The notes beneath the pieces were generated by a model. The model searched no databases. It was not told the origin of the DNA and saw only the letters and a program-made list of their open reading frames with translations. A program made the translations under genes and the position numbers. From assembly GCA_007119965.1 (NCBI GenBank), contig SKOR01000001.1:1-40544 (forward strand): DNA of 40,544 nt, written 5' to 3'. The first letter of the stretch is position 1. The number at the start of each line of letters is the position of its first letter. Source of the DNA: Syntrophomonadaceae bacterium (lineage in GTDB: Bacteria > Bacillota > Dethiobacteria > DTU022). Shown here piece after piece: positions 8,116-15,704 of the stretch.

Positions 8116-9282
8116 ATGAAAAATAAACGCGATATCCTGCTCTGCGATCTCGACGCCTTTTTTGCTTCAGTCGAACAGCTCGACAACTCTGCCCTGAGGG
8201 GGAAGCCGGTGCTGGTCGGCGGCAGTCCCGAAGGAAGGGGCGTTGTTTCAACCTGTTCCTACGAAGCCAGGAAATTTGGCGTACGATCTGCCATGCCGAT
8301 GAAAAAAGCCCTGGTTCTCTGCCCCGAAGCTATTGTAGTAGGGGGCCGCATGTCTCGTTATAAAGAAGCGGCACAACAGGTCCGAAAGATATTCGAGCGA
8401 TTTACGCCGGATATCGAGATTGTTTCTATAGATGAAGCATACCTGGCCGTCAAAGCAGGCGCAGGCTGCAAAACGGGCCTTGCCATTCATGGCGCTGTGC
8501 GGGATGAGCTAAACCTGCCAATCAGCGTTGGTGTCTCGGCCAACAAGCTTTTAGCTAAAATAGCCTGCGAACTGGCCAAACCAAACGATGTAGGCACCCT
8601 CTGGCCGGAGGAAGTGGAAACCAAGCTCTGGCCCATGTCTATCAGAACTCTTCCGGGTATCGGTCCTGTAGCGGAACAAAAACTAAACCGCTGTGGCATT
8701 AAAAAAGTCAAAGATTTGGCCTTTTCCCCCCCGGAGTCTTTAGCCCGTATCCTTGGAAGCAGCGCCGGGGCCGTGCGGGGCTATGCACGCGGAATGGACA
8801 ACCGGCCGCTCGAGCTTGAACACGAAGCTAAGTCAATTTCGGAAGAAGCCACTTTTCCTGAAGACATTTATGACCGGGAAGATATGCTGGCCGTGCTTAT
8901 GGAACAGGCGGCAGGCGTAGGCTACCGCCTGCGCTCGGCCGGGATCACGGCCCGAACGGTCACCCTTAAATTACGCTTCAAAGATTTTAAGACCATAACC
9001 CGCAGCAAATCGATGCCCGAAACAATTAGCGGTGACTCTGAAATATACCTCGCCACCAAAAAATTATTCGGCGCCCACTGCGGCAGCGGCCCCTGGCGCC
9101 TCGCTGGTGTTCAGGTTTCAGGTTTTGAAGAGGGCAGCCAGATGTCACTGCTGAAGCCTGCACCTGCTGATGACAAAGAGCATATCTTAACAGCAACCAG
9201 GGATGTTTTACGAGAAAAATATGGCTCAGAAGTAGTTTTCCAGGGGAAAAGGCTGCCAAAAAAGAAAAAAGAGGATTTTTAA
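8116..9282 (+). CDS. dinB: DNA polymerase IV (Y-family translesion polymerase)
   Basis: This 388-residue DinB has all the expected parts. The first metal-binding segment is DLDAFFASVEQ with the steric-gate aromatic pair FF. SYEARKFGVRSAMP forms the fingers, and SIDEAYL carries the catalytic Asp-Glu. Helix-hairpin-helix thumb residues appear as RTLPGIGPVAEQKL (about 180-193), followed by the little-finger domain. QMSLLKP near residue 345 resembles a beta-clamp-binding motif. The enzyme copies past damaged template bases. GGAAGGAT precedes the ATG. No LexA box was recognised upstream. The 3' neighbour is convergent. Confidence 0.95.
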   Translation: MKNKRDILLCDLDAFFASVEQLDNSALRGKPVLVGGSPEGRGVVSTCSYEARKFGVRSAMPMKKALVLCPEAIVVGGRMSRYKEAAQQVRKIFERFTPDIEIVSIDEAYLAVKAGAGCKTGLAIHGAVRDELNLPISVGVSANKLLAKIACELAKPNDVGTLWPEEVETKLWPMSIRTLPGIGPVAEQKLNRCGIKKVKDLAFSPPESLARILGSSAGAVRGYARGMDNRPLELEHEAKSISEEATFPEDIYDREDMLAVLMEQAAGVGYRLRSAGITARTVTLKLRFKDFKTITRSKSMPETISGDSEIYLATKKLFGAHCGSGPWRLAGVQVSGFEEGSQMSLLKPAPADDKEHILTATRDVLREKYGSEVVFQGKRLPKKKKEDF

Positions 9283-9383
9283 GCAAACTTCAGCATAAAA
9301 TCTGCAGCTCTGCTGCACGCCAACCGGAAACAAAACTGCTCAAAATAAACCGGGCCGGCTTGGCCATGCCTGGCAGCCTGCTC

Positions 9384-10463
9384 TTAAAGGGCAAGCTGCT
9401 CAAAATCAAGAGCCTGCGCGAACTGATCCTCAAGGTAAGAAGCCTGAAAAAGGCCTGCTCCAACTTCGGCAACAGAAGCGGTAAAAAGCAGTTTCAAATC
9501 CTGTTCCTGCGCAGTTTTTACCGGAAAACCAAAGTAACTGTTAAAATAATTAACCTCTTTACCCGCTTTTTGGCTGTCCGCAACAAATTCAAGATGCCCG
9601 CTGACTCTTTCCCGGTTATAGATATGCAAACCGGGAGCCTCTGCTGCAATCCTGTCCTTCACGGCAGGGGAAAAGCCCTTTTCCATTTCACAGTTAACGC
9701 TATGGCGGCCTGCCGCCATTGCGGCCAGGGCAGTTGTGCCAGTGCCCGAAAAAGGATCTAGCACCGTATCCCCGTAAACTGAAAACATGTTAAGCAGACG
9801 AAATGGCAGCGCAAATGGGTACGCCGCACTCCTGCTGCGCAGCTCACGATTATTTATTTCCTGCCTGACCCCCTTAAATTCCCAGAGATCGGAAAACCAG
9901 GCATTGCGCTCCTCCCAGAAGTAAGCGCTCAGCCTCCTCTTGTGTTTATCTTCAGCGCTGTCAAAAGACCTTCTGCTTCCCTTGCGAAAGATGAGAATTA
10001 ACTCATGCTCTAATGTGACATAAGCCCCGGCTGGCAGCATGCCTGAGCCCATGAACTTATTAGGGGCGTTGGTCTGCTTGCGCCAGATAATCATGGGCAG
10101 AACAGCGAAGCCCAGATCGAAAAATTTATTCTGGATCCTGGCATGATTGGCAAACAGTTGAAAGCGTTTATTATTTGTCCGGGTTGCATCCCCGATATTG
10201 ATACAGGCCAGGGCCCCCTCCTTCATCACCCTGTAGAGCTCACTCCAGACCAGGTCAAGTTCGCGGTGCATCATTTCGAAAGCCCTGTTGTAATCGCTGC
10301 GCTGCAGGTAAAGGGCAATATCGGGATTGAGGGCACAGAACTGCTCATCCCACATTTCGATCATCGGGTACGGCGGGGAGGTTATAACCAGGTCGATGTG
10401 AGCGCTTCTTACCGCACTCAGCTTACGCGAATCTTCATAGAAAAACTTGTGCGCTGTCTGCAA
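9384..10463 (-). CDS. Orphan beta-class DNA methyltransferase (N4-cytosine/N6-adenine)
   Basis: This 359-residue S-adenosylmethionine-dependent DNA amino-methyltransferase has catalytic motif IV, TSPPYPMIEMWDEQF, at the N-terminus (about residues 28-42). The AdoMet-binding motif I, LDPFSGTGTTALAA, comes late (about 238-251). This motif order defines the beta class, and TSPPY suggests N4-cytosine or N6-adenine modification. The region between the motifs is the likely target-recognition domain. No restriction endonuclease, specificity subunit or Vsr gene lies beside it, so it looks solitary. The start is a TTG at 10463 behind AAAGGAAAGAGGG. Confidence 0.88.
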   Translation of the reverse strand: MQTAHKFFYEDSRKLSAVRSAHIDLVITSPPYPMIEMWDEQFCALNPDIALYLQRSDYNRAFEMMHRELDLVWSELYRVMKEGALACINIGDATRTNNKRFQLFANHARIQNKFFDLGFAVLPMIIWRKQTNAPNKFMGSGMLPAGAYVTLEHELILIFRKGSRRSFDSAEDKHKRRLSAYFWEERNAWFSDLWEFKGVRQEINNRELRSRSAAYPFALPFRLLNMFSVYGDTVLDPFSGTGTTALAAMAAGRHSVNCEMEKGFSPAVKDRIAAEAPGLHIYNRERVSGHLEFVADSQKAGKEVNYFNSYFGFPVKTAQEQDLKLLFTASVAEVGAGLFQASYLEDQFAQALDFEQLAL

Positions 10464-10561
10464 AAAAGAAACCCTCTTTCCTTTGTTAACGCCACCCTGT
10501 TCCCTGTTATCTTTACCTGAAGGTCTTCAGCGGAACTAAAGACGGCCCTGGATCTGATGCC

Positions 10562-11224
10562 CTACCAGGTAATTCTTACACCCGGCAGCCTGCATTCGCC
10601 GGTATTTTGCAATGCAGCCAGGGAGAACTCTTTCCTGAGTTGATCATCACCTGCCAGGGGAACGACAAGGGTCAGCGTTTGAACCTGTTCGCTGAGATCC
10701 GGAAGTTCGAGGAGAACATCTGACGACCAGGCAGCTCCTTCGGCAGAACCTGAACAATAAAGGTGCTCGGCCACGAAGTTGCCGCCCTGGTACCGGTATT
10801 CACGACCGTTTTGATCAATCAAGTAAACCTGTTTCAGGTTTTCATCCAAACGCTGCCTCACTGTTCCCGGGTCTGAATCGCCATCAAAACCGGGGTACAC
10901 CCTGTATGCAGGGATCTGTTCCAACCGCAGAGACAAACAGATACTGCCGGTCATCGGTTCAAACCCCGTGATTTTAACAGTCCCCCCATTAATGCCAATG
11001 GTAATCGGTTCTTCACTAACAGGTGCCGAACTTAGTTCCTGGTCCTGCCCGGCCGGTTCAGACGCAGGCTTCAGACCAAATAATCTTTGCATTCCTTCTC
11101 CGGCCTGATCCGGCCCTACCCAGGCCGCGGCAGTTGCCGCGGCAATCAGCAGGGCCGCTAAGCCCCCTGCAATTTTTTTAAGCGTAGAAACGGTAAAGCT
11201 GTATTTAAATTTGCCGGCCTTCAT
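10562..11224 (-). CDS. Unknown membrane-anchored extracytoplasmic protein
   Basis: I do not recognise this protein of about 220 residues. It has a basic N-terminus, one hydrophobic helix (IAGGLAALLIAAATAAAWVG), a low-complexity Ala/Pro/Ser/Glu linker and then a beta-rich domain with the segments ITIGINGGTVKITGFEPM and VQTLTLVVPLAG. That architecture recalls the outer domains of anti-sigma-factor-like proteins (DUF4179/DUF5643 type), but I cannot confirm a family. I chose the ATG at 11224 because AGGAG lies eight bases upstream; a GTG three codons earlier overlaps that site. No sigma-factor gene is adjacent. Confidence 0.6.
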   Translation of the reverse strand: MKAGKFKYSFTVSTLKKIAGGLAALLIAAATAAAWVGPDQAGEGMQRLFGLKPASEPAGQDQELSSAPVSEEPITIGINGGTVKITGFEPMTGSICLSLRLEQIPAYRVYPGFDGDSDPGTVRQRLDENLKQVYLIDQNGREYRYQGGNFVAEHLYCSGSAEGAAWSSDVLLELPDLSEQVQTLTLVVPLAGDDQLRKEFSLAALQNTGECRLPGVRITW

Positions 11225-11430
11225 TTTGTTCACTCCTGCAGTAGGTTTGCCTCATTATACCACCTGCTGAGGGTACAGGCGGCTCTACCGGAAGCCCCGG
11301 GCCTGATCCGGCAGGGCAGAGACTTAGTCTTGCCCAGCCCTCTCCCGCTCTAATAATAAAGTTACCTGCGTGAGGCTGCAAAGAGATCAGGATCTCCGGT
11401 CAGCTGTAAGCGAGGCAGTTCCAAGTTAAG

Positions 11431-12009
11431 TTACAACCTGTAAACCGCTACTTTATCCTCTACGGCATCCTCCCGGCTAACTTCACCGACAAAAGCTCCG
11501 GTTGATTCGCTGTATTCCAAAACATTACCGCCAATTTCAACCCTGTAATTCCCGGGATCCGGCACCTCAAGGATGACGATTACAATACTGGAGCCGGGGG
11601 AAATACCTTCAGCTACAATGACCTTTTCAACCAGGTCGGTTTCGAGCTTCCCGCGGCCGGGAAATTCATCAATTAGCCCCAGGGATTTCTGCATGAGCAA
11701 ACTGATATCCCGGACATTCACGACCCCGTCAGCGTTGACATCGGCAAGAGTTTCACCCGCTCCGGAAAGAGGGCTCATTCCCAGGACATGCCTTGTTACC
11801 AGGGCAACATCCCGGACATCAATCCTGCCATCGCCATTTACATCACCGTAACGTGCTGCTGAAACTCCCGGGGCAGAGAGCAGCAAAAATACCGGGGCTG
11901 TAATCAGTAAAACATAGATAACAGCCCGGCCTGCTTTATTCAGCACAAGATAGAGCCCGAAAAAAGGCCTTTCCTCTTCTTTATAACAGCGCCCTTTGCA
12001 ATCCCGCAT
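11431..12009 (-). CDS. Small secreted protein with a type I dockerin domain
   Basis: This 192-residue protein has a hydrophobic signal segment (VIYVLLITAPVFLLLSAPGVSA). Right after the likely cleavage site comes a dockerin pair of calcium-binding loops: DVNGDGRIDVRDVALVTRHVLG and, about 34 residues later, DVNADGVVNVRDISLLMQKSLG. The D-x-N-x-D-G-x(5)-D spacing is that of F-hand dockerin repeats. The C-terminal 60 residues form a predicted beta domain (VIVILEVPDPGNYRVEIGG). Dockerins dock on cohesins, but no cohesin or glycosidase gene is here. GAGGGA precedes the ATG by seven bases. Confidence 0.8.
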   Translation of the reverse strand: MRDCKGRCYKEEERPFFGLYLVLNKAGRAVIYVLLITAPVFLLLSAPGVSAARYGDVNGDGRIDVRDVALVTRHVLGMSPLSGAGETLADVNADGVVNVRDISLLMQKSLGLIDEFPGRGKLETDLVEKVIVAEGISPGSSIVIVILEVPDPGNYRVEIGGNVLEYSESTGAFVGEVSREDAVEDKVAVYRL

Positions 12010-12056
12010 CTGTAAATCCCTCTTTCCTGTGCCGCCATAGCCCGGAAAATAAGTTG

Positions 12057-12437
12057 TTAAGAGCTGGCGATAACTTCGATCTCTACGGTAACATCTTTTG
12101 GCAGCCTGGAGACCTCAACACATGACCTCGCCGGGAAGTTGCCCTTGAAAAAGCCGGCATAAGCTTTATTGACCTCTCCAAAGTCATTCATATCTGTCAA
12201 AAATATTGTCGCTTTTACAATGTTATCGCCAGCCAGTCCTGCCTGCTCAAGAATGGCCAGCACATTTTTCATGCACTGGACAGCCTTTTCCGCTGCGCTG
12301 CCTGTAACTAAATCTCCTGTTGCCGGATCAACAGGCATTTGCCCTGAAACGAAGAGCAGGCTGCCTGCCTTCACCCCCTGGCTGTATGGCCCGACAGCCG
12401 CCGGTGCATTGCCGGTGTGCAAGTATTCCTTTGCCAT
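12057..12437 (-). CDS. ridA: RidA family reactive imine/enamine deaminase
   Basis: This 126-residue protein matches RidA (YjgF/YER057c/UK114) in length. It shows the N-terminal APAAVGPYSQGVKAGSLLFV, the segment GQMPVDPATGDLV, and the C-terminal PARSCVEVSRLPKDVTVEIE with the conserved substrate-binding arginine. RidA hydrolyses 2-aminoacrylate and related enamines released by PLP enzymes acting on serine, threonine or cysteine. A GGGAGG site precedes the ATG. It lies 48 bp from the dockerin gene, but a functional link is not obvious. Confidence 0.95.
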   Translation of the reverse strand: MAKEYLHTGNAPAAVGPYSQGVKAGSLLFVSGQMPVDPATGDLVTGSAAEKAVQCMKNVLAILEQAGLAGDNIVKATIFLTDMNDFGEVNKAYAGFFKGNFPARSCVEVSRLPKDVTVEIEVIASS

Positions 12438-12452
12438 CCTGAAAACCTCCCT

Positions 12453-12494
12453 TTTTTAGATCAAACCACAGCCTCTTTAGAACAAACCGTGGCC
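12453..12494 (-). repeat. Two tandem 21-bp repeats upstream of ridA
   Basis: Read on the - strand, 12494-12474 and 12473-12453 are adjacent 21-bp copies with shared cores GGTTTG and TCTAAA and about four or five mismatches. The proximal copy ends right at the ridA ribosome site. It could be a regulator half-site array or simple slippage. The rest of 12495-12738 is gene-free and shows only AT-rich sequence. Confidence 0.55.
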
Positions 12495-12738
12495 TGAACA
12501 GACAACTGCGTTGATCAGGCGATGCCGGAACCCGGGCCGTCTCAACCCGTTCACGGCCCTGCATGTTGCATCATTTAAAAAATTCCTTCATTTTTTCACA
12601 CCGCCCATGAATGCAGTACTTATATAAACAGTTCTTTCATTAAGGGGCTCGCTCAGTTACGGATATTATACCCTATCGGGGAAAACTCTTCTGCTCCCGG
12701 CAAACAGGGGCTATTTTATCTAAACTGCCTCTATCCGG

Positions 12739-12766
12739 TTGTAATGATCCTAAATAATGTTAAACT
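12739..12766 (+). promoter_or_regulatory. Putative promoter of acyltransferase copy 1
   Basis: TTGTAA, a 16-bp spacer and TAAACT form a weak sigma-A promoter. The same two blocks, TTGTAAT and TAATGTTAAACT, occur at identical spacing before the second acyltransferase copy, so this element was duplicated with the gene. Confidence 0.45.
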
Positions 12767-12797
12767 ATGTTTAGCAGCTTGTAAAGGAGGAAGTAAC

Positions 12798-13388
12798 TTG
12801 CTGAAATGGATTGCCATGTTTCTGTTCACCATCGGGGGCTGGACAAAGAAAGGGACTATTCCCGCTGATATCAGGAAATGCGTTGTCGTCGGTGGCCCGC
12901 ATACCAGTAACTTTGACCTGCTTTTTGCCATGGCCGGTTTCTATAAGATGGAATACCCGGTCAGGTTTTTGATCAAAAAAGAATGGTTAAAGCATTTTCC
13001 GCTTAAGAATGTGTTGCTGTCAGCCGGAGCGCTGGGCATTGACAGAAAAAAAACTGGCACCATGGTAGACGCAATGGCTGAATTGCTGATTAATGCGGAA
13101 GAAGACCTTGCTGTATTAGTTACTCCTGAAGGCACCAGGAAGCATACCTGTAAGTGGAAAACCGGTTTTTATCATGCCGCCCTGAAGGCCGGGGTTCCTA
13201 TTGTCCTGACCCACCTGGATTATGCCAAAAAAGAAGCCGGGGTCGGCCCCAGTTTTATGCCCACAGGCGATTATAAAAAGGATATGCAGATCGTCAGGGA
13301 TCATTACAAAAATATCACCCCAAAGTACCCTCAGAACTTTTGCCTGAAAATATACGTGGATGAAGAGCAAAAAGAATGTGAAAAGTAA
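12798..13388 (+). CDS. Lysophospholipid acyltransferase-like protein, copy 1
   Basis: This protein of about 196 residues is in the PlsC/AGPAT superfamily (LPLAT). It has the catalytic H-x4-D in GPHTSNFDLLF, where Asn precedes the Phe-Asp, and the acyl-acceptor motif in LVTPEGTRKHTCKWKTGFY. The family moves fatty acyl groups from acyl-ACP or acyl-CoA to lysolipids or similar acceptors at the inner membrane; the exact acceptor is unknown. I start at the TTG at 12798, seven bases behind AAAGGAGG, because the paralogue also starts with a TTG at the matching residue. The longer frame from 12744 would translate the conserved promoter blocks. Confidence 0.85.
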   Translation: MLKWIAMFLFTIGGWTKKGTIPADIRKCVVVGGPHTSNFDLLFAMAGFYKMEYPVRFLIKKEWLKHFPLKNVLLSAGALGIDRKKTGTMVDAMAELLINAEEDLAVLVTPEGTRKHTCKWKTGFYHAALKAGVPIVLTHLDYAKKEAGVGPSFMPTGDYKKDMQIVRDHYKNITPKYPQNFCLKIYVDEEQKECEK

Positions 13389-13417
13389 TATAATAAGTCC
13401 GGCAGGTTATCCCGCCA

Positions 13418-13445
13418 TTGTAATAATTGATGATAATGTTAAACT
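13418..13445 (+). promoter_or_regulatory. Putative promoter of acyltransferase copy 2
   Basis: The TTGTAAT and TAATGTTAAACT blocks are repeated with the same offset as before copy 1, giving TTGTAA-16-TAAACT. Conservation between the copies supports function better than either match alone. Confidence 0.45.
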
Positions 13446-13481
13446 TAGTGTAATTGATTTTTTAAGGGAGGAATATAATTT

Positions 13482-14069
13482 TTGAAGTTTTTCACTGTTT
13501 TCCTGTTTACAATTATGGGTTGGAAGCTTCAGGGCCAACTGCCCGCGAATACTAAGAAATGTATAGTGGTAGCAGCGCCGCACACTTCAAATTTTGACTT
13601 CATTTTTGCCATGGCCGGTTTCTACAAAATGAAAATCCCGATTAGGTACCTTTTAAAGCAGGAACTTTTTAACTTTTTCCTGTTAAAAAGGTTTTTTGTA
13701 AATTCAGGCGGCATGGGCGTCGACAGGAGCAAAAACAACACTCTCGTCGAGACGCTGGTTGAGTTAATTACATCTTCAAAAGAAAATATTGCCCTGATGA
13801 TTGCACCTGAAGGAACCAGAAAACTAACCCGCAGGTGGAAAACAGGCTTCTATTATACTGCCCTGAATGCCAGGATCCCAATAGTATTAAGCCACCTCGA
13901 TTATTCCAGGAAACTGGCTGTCGTCGGGCCGAGCTTCATACCCTGCGGATGCTATAGGAGAGATATGCAGATTCTAAAAAATTATTACAAGAATATCACC
14001 CCGAGGCACCCGGAAAAATTCAGCCTGGATATCTACGAAACTGATCATGAAGCGGTTTGTGCCGGATAA
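13482..14069 (+). CDS. Lysophospholipid acyltransferase-like protein, copy 2
   Basis: This 195-residue paralogue of the preceding gene shares MGWKLQGQLPAN-like and HTSNFDFIFAMAGFYKMK segments and the acceptor motif APEGTRKLTRRWKTGFYYTAL. The catalytic His-Asp pair and PEGTR are intact, so both copies should be active. It starts with TTG behind GGGAGG. Copy 2 has more hydrophobic and basic residues around residue 65 (LFNFFLLKRFFVNSGG) and is less GC-rich, which may mean divergent acceptor use. glpP follows after 24 bp, so glpP and copy 2 are probably co-transcribed. Confidence 0.85.
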   Translation: MKFFTVFLFTIMGWKLQGQLPANTKKCIVVAAPHTSNFDFIFAMAGFYKMKIPIRYLLKQELFNFFLLKRFFVNSGGMGVDRSKNNTLVETLVELITSSKENIALMIAPEGTRKLTRRWKTGFYYTALNARIPIVLSHLDYSRKLAVVGPSFIPCGCYRRDMQILKNYYKNITPRHPEKFSLDIYETDHEAVCAG

Positions 14070-14093
14070 TAGATCTGGAATGTGGAGGGCTAA

Positions 14094-14657
14094 ATGCCAG
14101 GTAAACTTGCCAGAATAATTGAAAACCACCCAATCATCCCTGCCGTAAAAGACGATGCCGGCTTAAAGGCGGTTGTGGACACAGACAGTAAAGTAGTCTT
14201 TATTCTATACGGCACTATCCTGAACATCAGCGAGATAGTTGCGCAGGTAAAAGAAAGCGGAAAGATGGCTTTTATAAACGTCGATCTGTTGGAAGGCTTT
14301 GCCAATAAAGAAATAGTTGTCCAATACATAAAGAAGTATACCGGCGCCGATGGAATTTTGAGCTCGAAAGCTTCAATGCTCCGGGCTGCAAAGGCCCAGG
14401 GCTTTTATACTATCCACCGGTTGTTTATCATTGATTCATTTTCTTTTAATAGCCTGTCCCGTCAAATTGAAATATCACAGCCCGATCACCTGGAAATCCT
14501 GCCGGGATGGCCAAAGTTGATTCCCTGGGTTATGGAGAAAACAGACATCCCGATTATCTCCGGCGGTTTAATCTGCTGTAAGGAAGATGTTGTGGCCGCC
14601 CTCCGGGCCGGCGCAACAGCAATATGCTCAACTAACCCGGAAGTATGGTCCATGTAA
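14094..14657 (+). CDS. glpP: GlpP-type glycerol-3-phosphate-responsive antiterminator
   Basis: This 187-residue TIM-barrel protein of the GlpP family has the characteristic segments IPAVKD (about 15-20), VVFILYGTILNISEIV, FINVDLLEGFANKE, GADGILSSKASMLRAAKAQG and PIISGGLICCKEDVVAALRAGATAICSTNPEVW. In Bacillus subtilis GlpP binds glycerol-3-phosphate and then the leader RNAs of glp genes, letting RNA polymerase pass an intrinsic terminator. Exactly such a leader, with promoter and terminator, begins nine bases after this stop codon. TGGAGGGC precedes the ATG. I infer that GlpP controls the following SDR-kinase-FAD-Etf operon. Confidence 0.92.
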   Translation: MPGKLARIIENHPIIPAVKDDAGLKAVVDTDSKVVFILYGTILNISEIVAQVKESGKMAFINVDLLEGFANKEIVVQYIKKYTGADGILSSKASMLRAAKAQGFYTIHRLFIIDSFSFNSLSRQIEISQPDHLEILPGWPKLIPWVMEKTDIPIISGGLICCKEDVVAALRAGATAICSTNPEVWSM

Positions 14658-14665
14658 TTTGCTTA

Positions 14666-14694
14666 TTGACATTCAGGCAAATGAAATTTATACT
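14666..14694 (+). promoter_or_regulatory. Strong sigma-A promoter of the SDR-kinase-Etf operon
   Basis: A perfect TTGACA, a 17-bp spacer and TATACT lie just after glpP. The predicted start near 14701 places the terminator hairpin at the very 5' end of the transcript. Confidence 0.85.
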
Positions 14695-14717
14695 ATCTTT
14701 AATAATTACTAGAGAAG

Positions 14718-14766
14718 AGAGAAAAGTAATTTCCGTAGGGAAGTGCGCTTTTTTCTCTTTTTTTTT
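14718..14766 (+). terminator. GlpP-type leader terminator
   Basis: AGAGAAAAG (14718-14726) pairs with CTTTTTTCTCT (14748-14758), with an inner TTCC/GGAA stem, and is followed by eight further T residues. It lies about 20 nt behind the expected transcription start and about 110 nt before the SDR start codon. A preceding purine run (AGAGAAGAGAG) could pair with the same pyrimidine arm or be the GlpP-binding site. I read this as a conditional terminator relieved by GlpP with its sugar-phosphate ligand. Confidence 0.75.
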
Positions 14767-14874
14767 GATAACTGTACCCGGCCGGTTTGAACATGCTGCT
14801 TAAGTTTTTTTACCGGTAACTGCTTGGAATCAGTTTAGCTGCAAAAATTTATAATCAAAGCGGGGGCCTAAATA

Positions 14875-15654
14875 ATGAGCATCGCGGAATTCTCAATGGA
14901 TTATTTTTCACTAAAGGGCAGGAATGCTATTGTAACAGGCGGCAATACCGGTTTGGGGCAGACTTTTGCCCTGGCCCTGGCCAAGGCCGGGGCTAACTTA
15001 TTCATACCGAGCATCAGGGAAGACGATGGCACGACAAGAGCACTTATTGAAAATGAAGGGGTTAAAGCCGAGTTAATTAACAAGGATATCACCACCCCGG
15101 GAGCGGCAAAAGAGATCATCGCCGGCTGCGTTGAAGCTTTCGGATCCGTGGATATAGTAGTCAACAGCGCCGGCCTCTGCAAAAATGTGCAGGATATCCT
15201 TGCTTTTGGCAGAGATGAATGGGATGCCATGATTAACGTTAACCTGACTGCTCCTTTTGAACTGAGCTACGAAGCAGCAAAAATAATGATTCCCCAGAGA
15301 AGCGGCAAAATAATCAATATTTGCTCCATGTATTCTTTCCTGGGCGGCCAGTGGTCCCCTGCATATGCCTCGACAAAGCACGGGTTGGCCGGCTTTACAA
15401 AAGCCTATTGTGATGAACTGGCCCGCTTCAATATTCAGGTAAACGGTATCGCCCCGGGTTATTACGCCACAGATTTAACCACTGAGACGAGGGGCGATGC
15501 TGACGCAAATCAGAAAATCCTTAACCACATCCCGGCCGGCCGCTGGGGGGAAACCCTTGACCTGATGGGTGCTACAGTTTTCCTGGCCAGCAGGGCTTCC
15601 GATTATGTTAACGGCCATATCCTGGTAGTCGACGGAGGGTTTCTGGTCCGTTAG
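14875..15654 (+). CDS. KduD-like short-chain dehydrogenase/reductase
   Basis: This 259-residue classical SDR has TGGNTGLGQTFAL (NAD(P) binding), NSAGLC in place of NNAG, a catalytic Ser in INICSMYSFLGG and YASTKHG as the Y-x3-K pair. The C-terminal run HIPAGRWGETLDLMG followed by FLASRASDYVNGHILVVDGG closely resembles 2-dehydro-3-deoxygluconate 5-dehydrogenase (KduD) and polyol dehydrogenases. It probably oxidises a polyol or reduces a keto-sugar. As first gene behind the GlpP-type switch, with a sugar kinase next, it likely prepares the kinase substrate. The ribosome site (GGGGG) is modest. The exact substrate cannot be read. Confidence 0.85.
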   Translation: MSIAEFSMDYFSLKGRNAIVTGGNTGLGQTFALALAKAGANLFIPSIREDDGTTRALIENEGVKAELINKDITTPGAAKEIIAGCVEAFGSVDIVVNSAGLCKNVQDILAFGRDEWDAMINVNLTAPFELSYEAAKIMIPQRSGKIINICSMYSFLGGQWSPAYASTKHGLAGFTKAYCDELARFNIQVNGIAPGYYATDLTTETRGDADANQKILNHIPAGRWGETLDLMGATVFLASRASDYVNGHILVVDGGFLVR

Positions 15655-15704
15655 GAAAGCAGAAACAGCTCCAAGTTCCTATTAGAAAGGCAGTGGTTTA
15701 AAAT

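Noticed and set aside
12744-12797. N-terminal extension of acyltransferase copy 1 from an ATG
   Set aside because: The extension would translate promoter blocks that are conserved before copy 2, and AAAGGAGG points to the TTG at 12798.
14850-14866. GG-N10-GC pair resembling a sigma-54 promoter before the SDR gene
   Set aside because: Only the two dinucleotides match, and a far better sigma-A promoter with leader terminator lies upstream.
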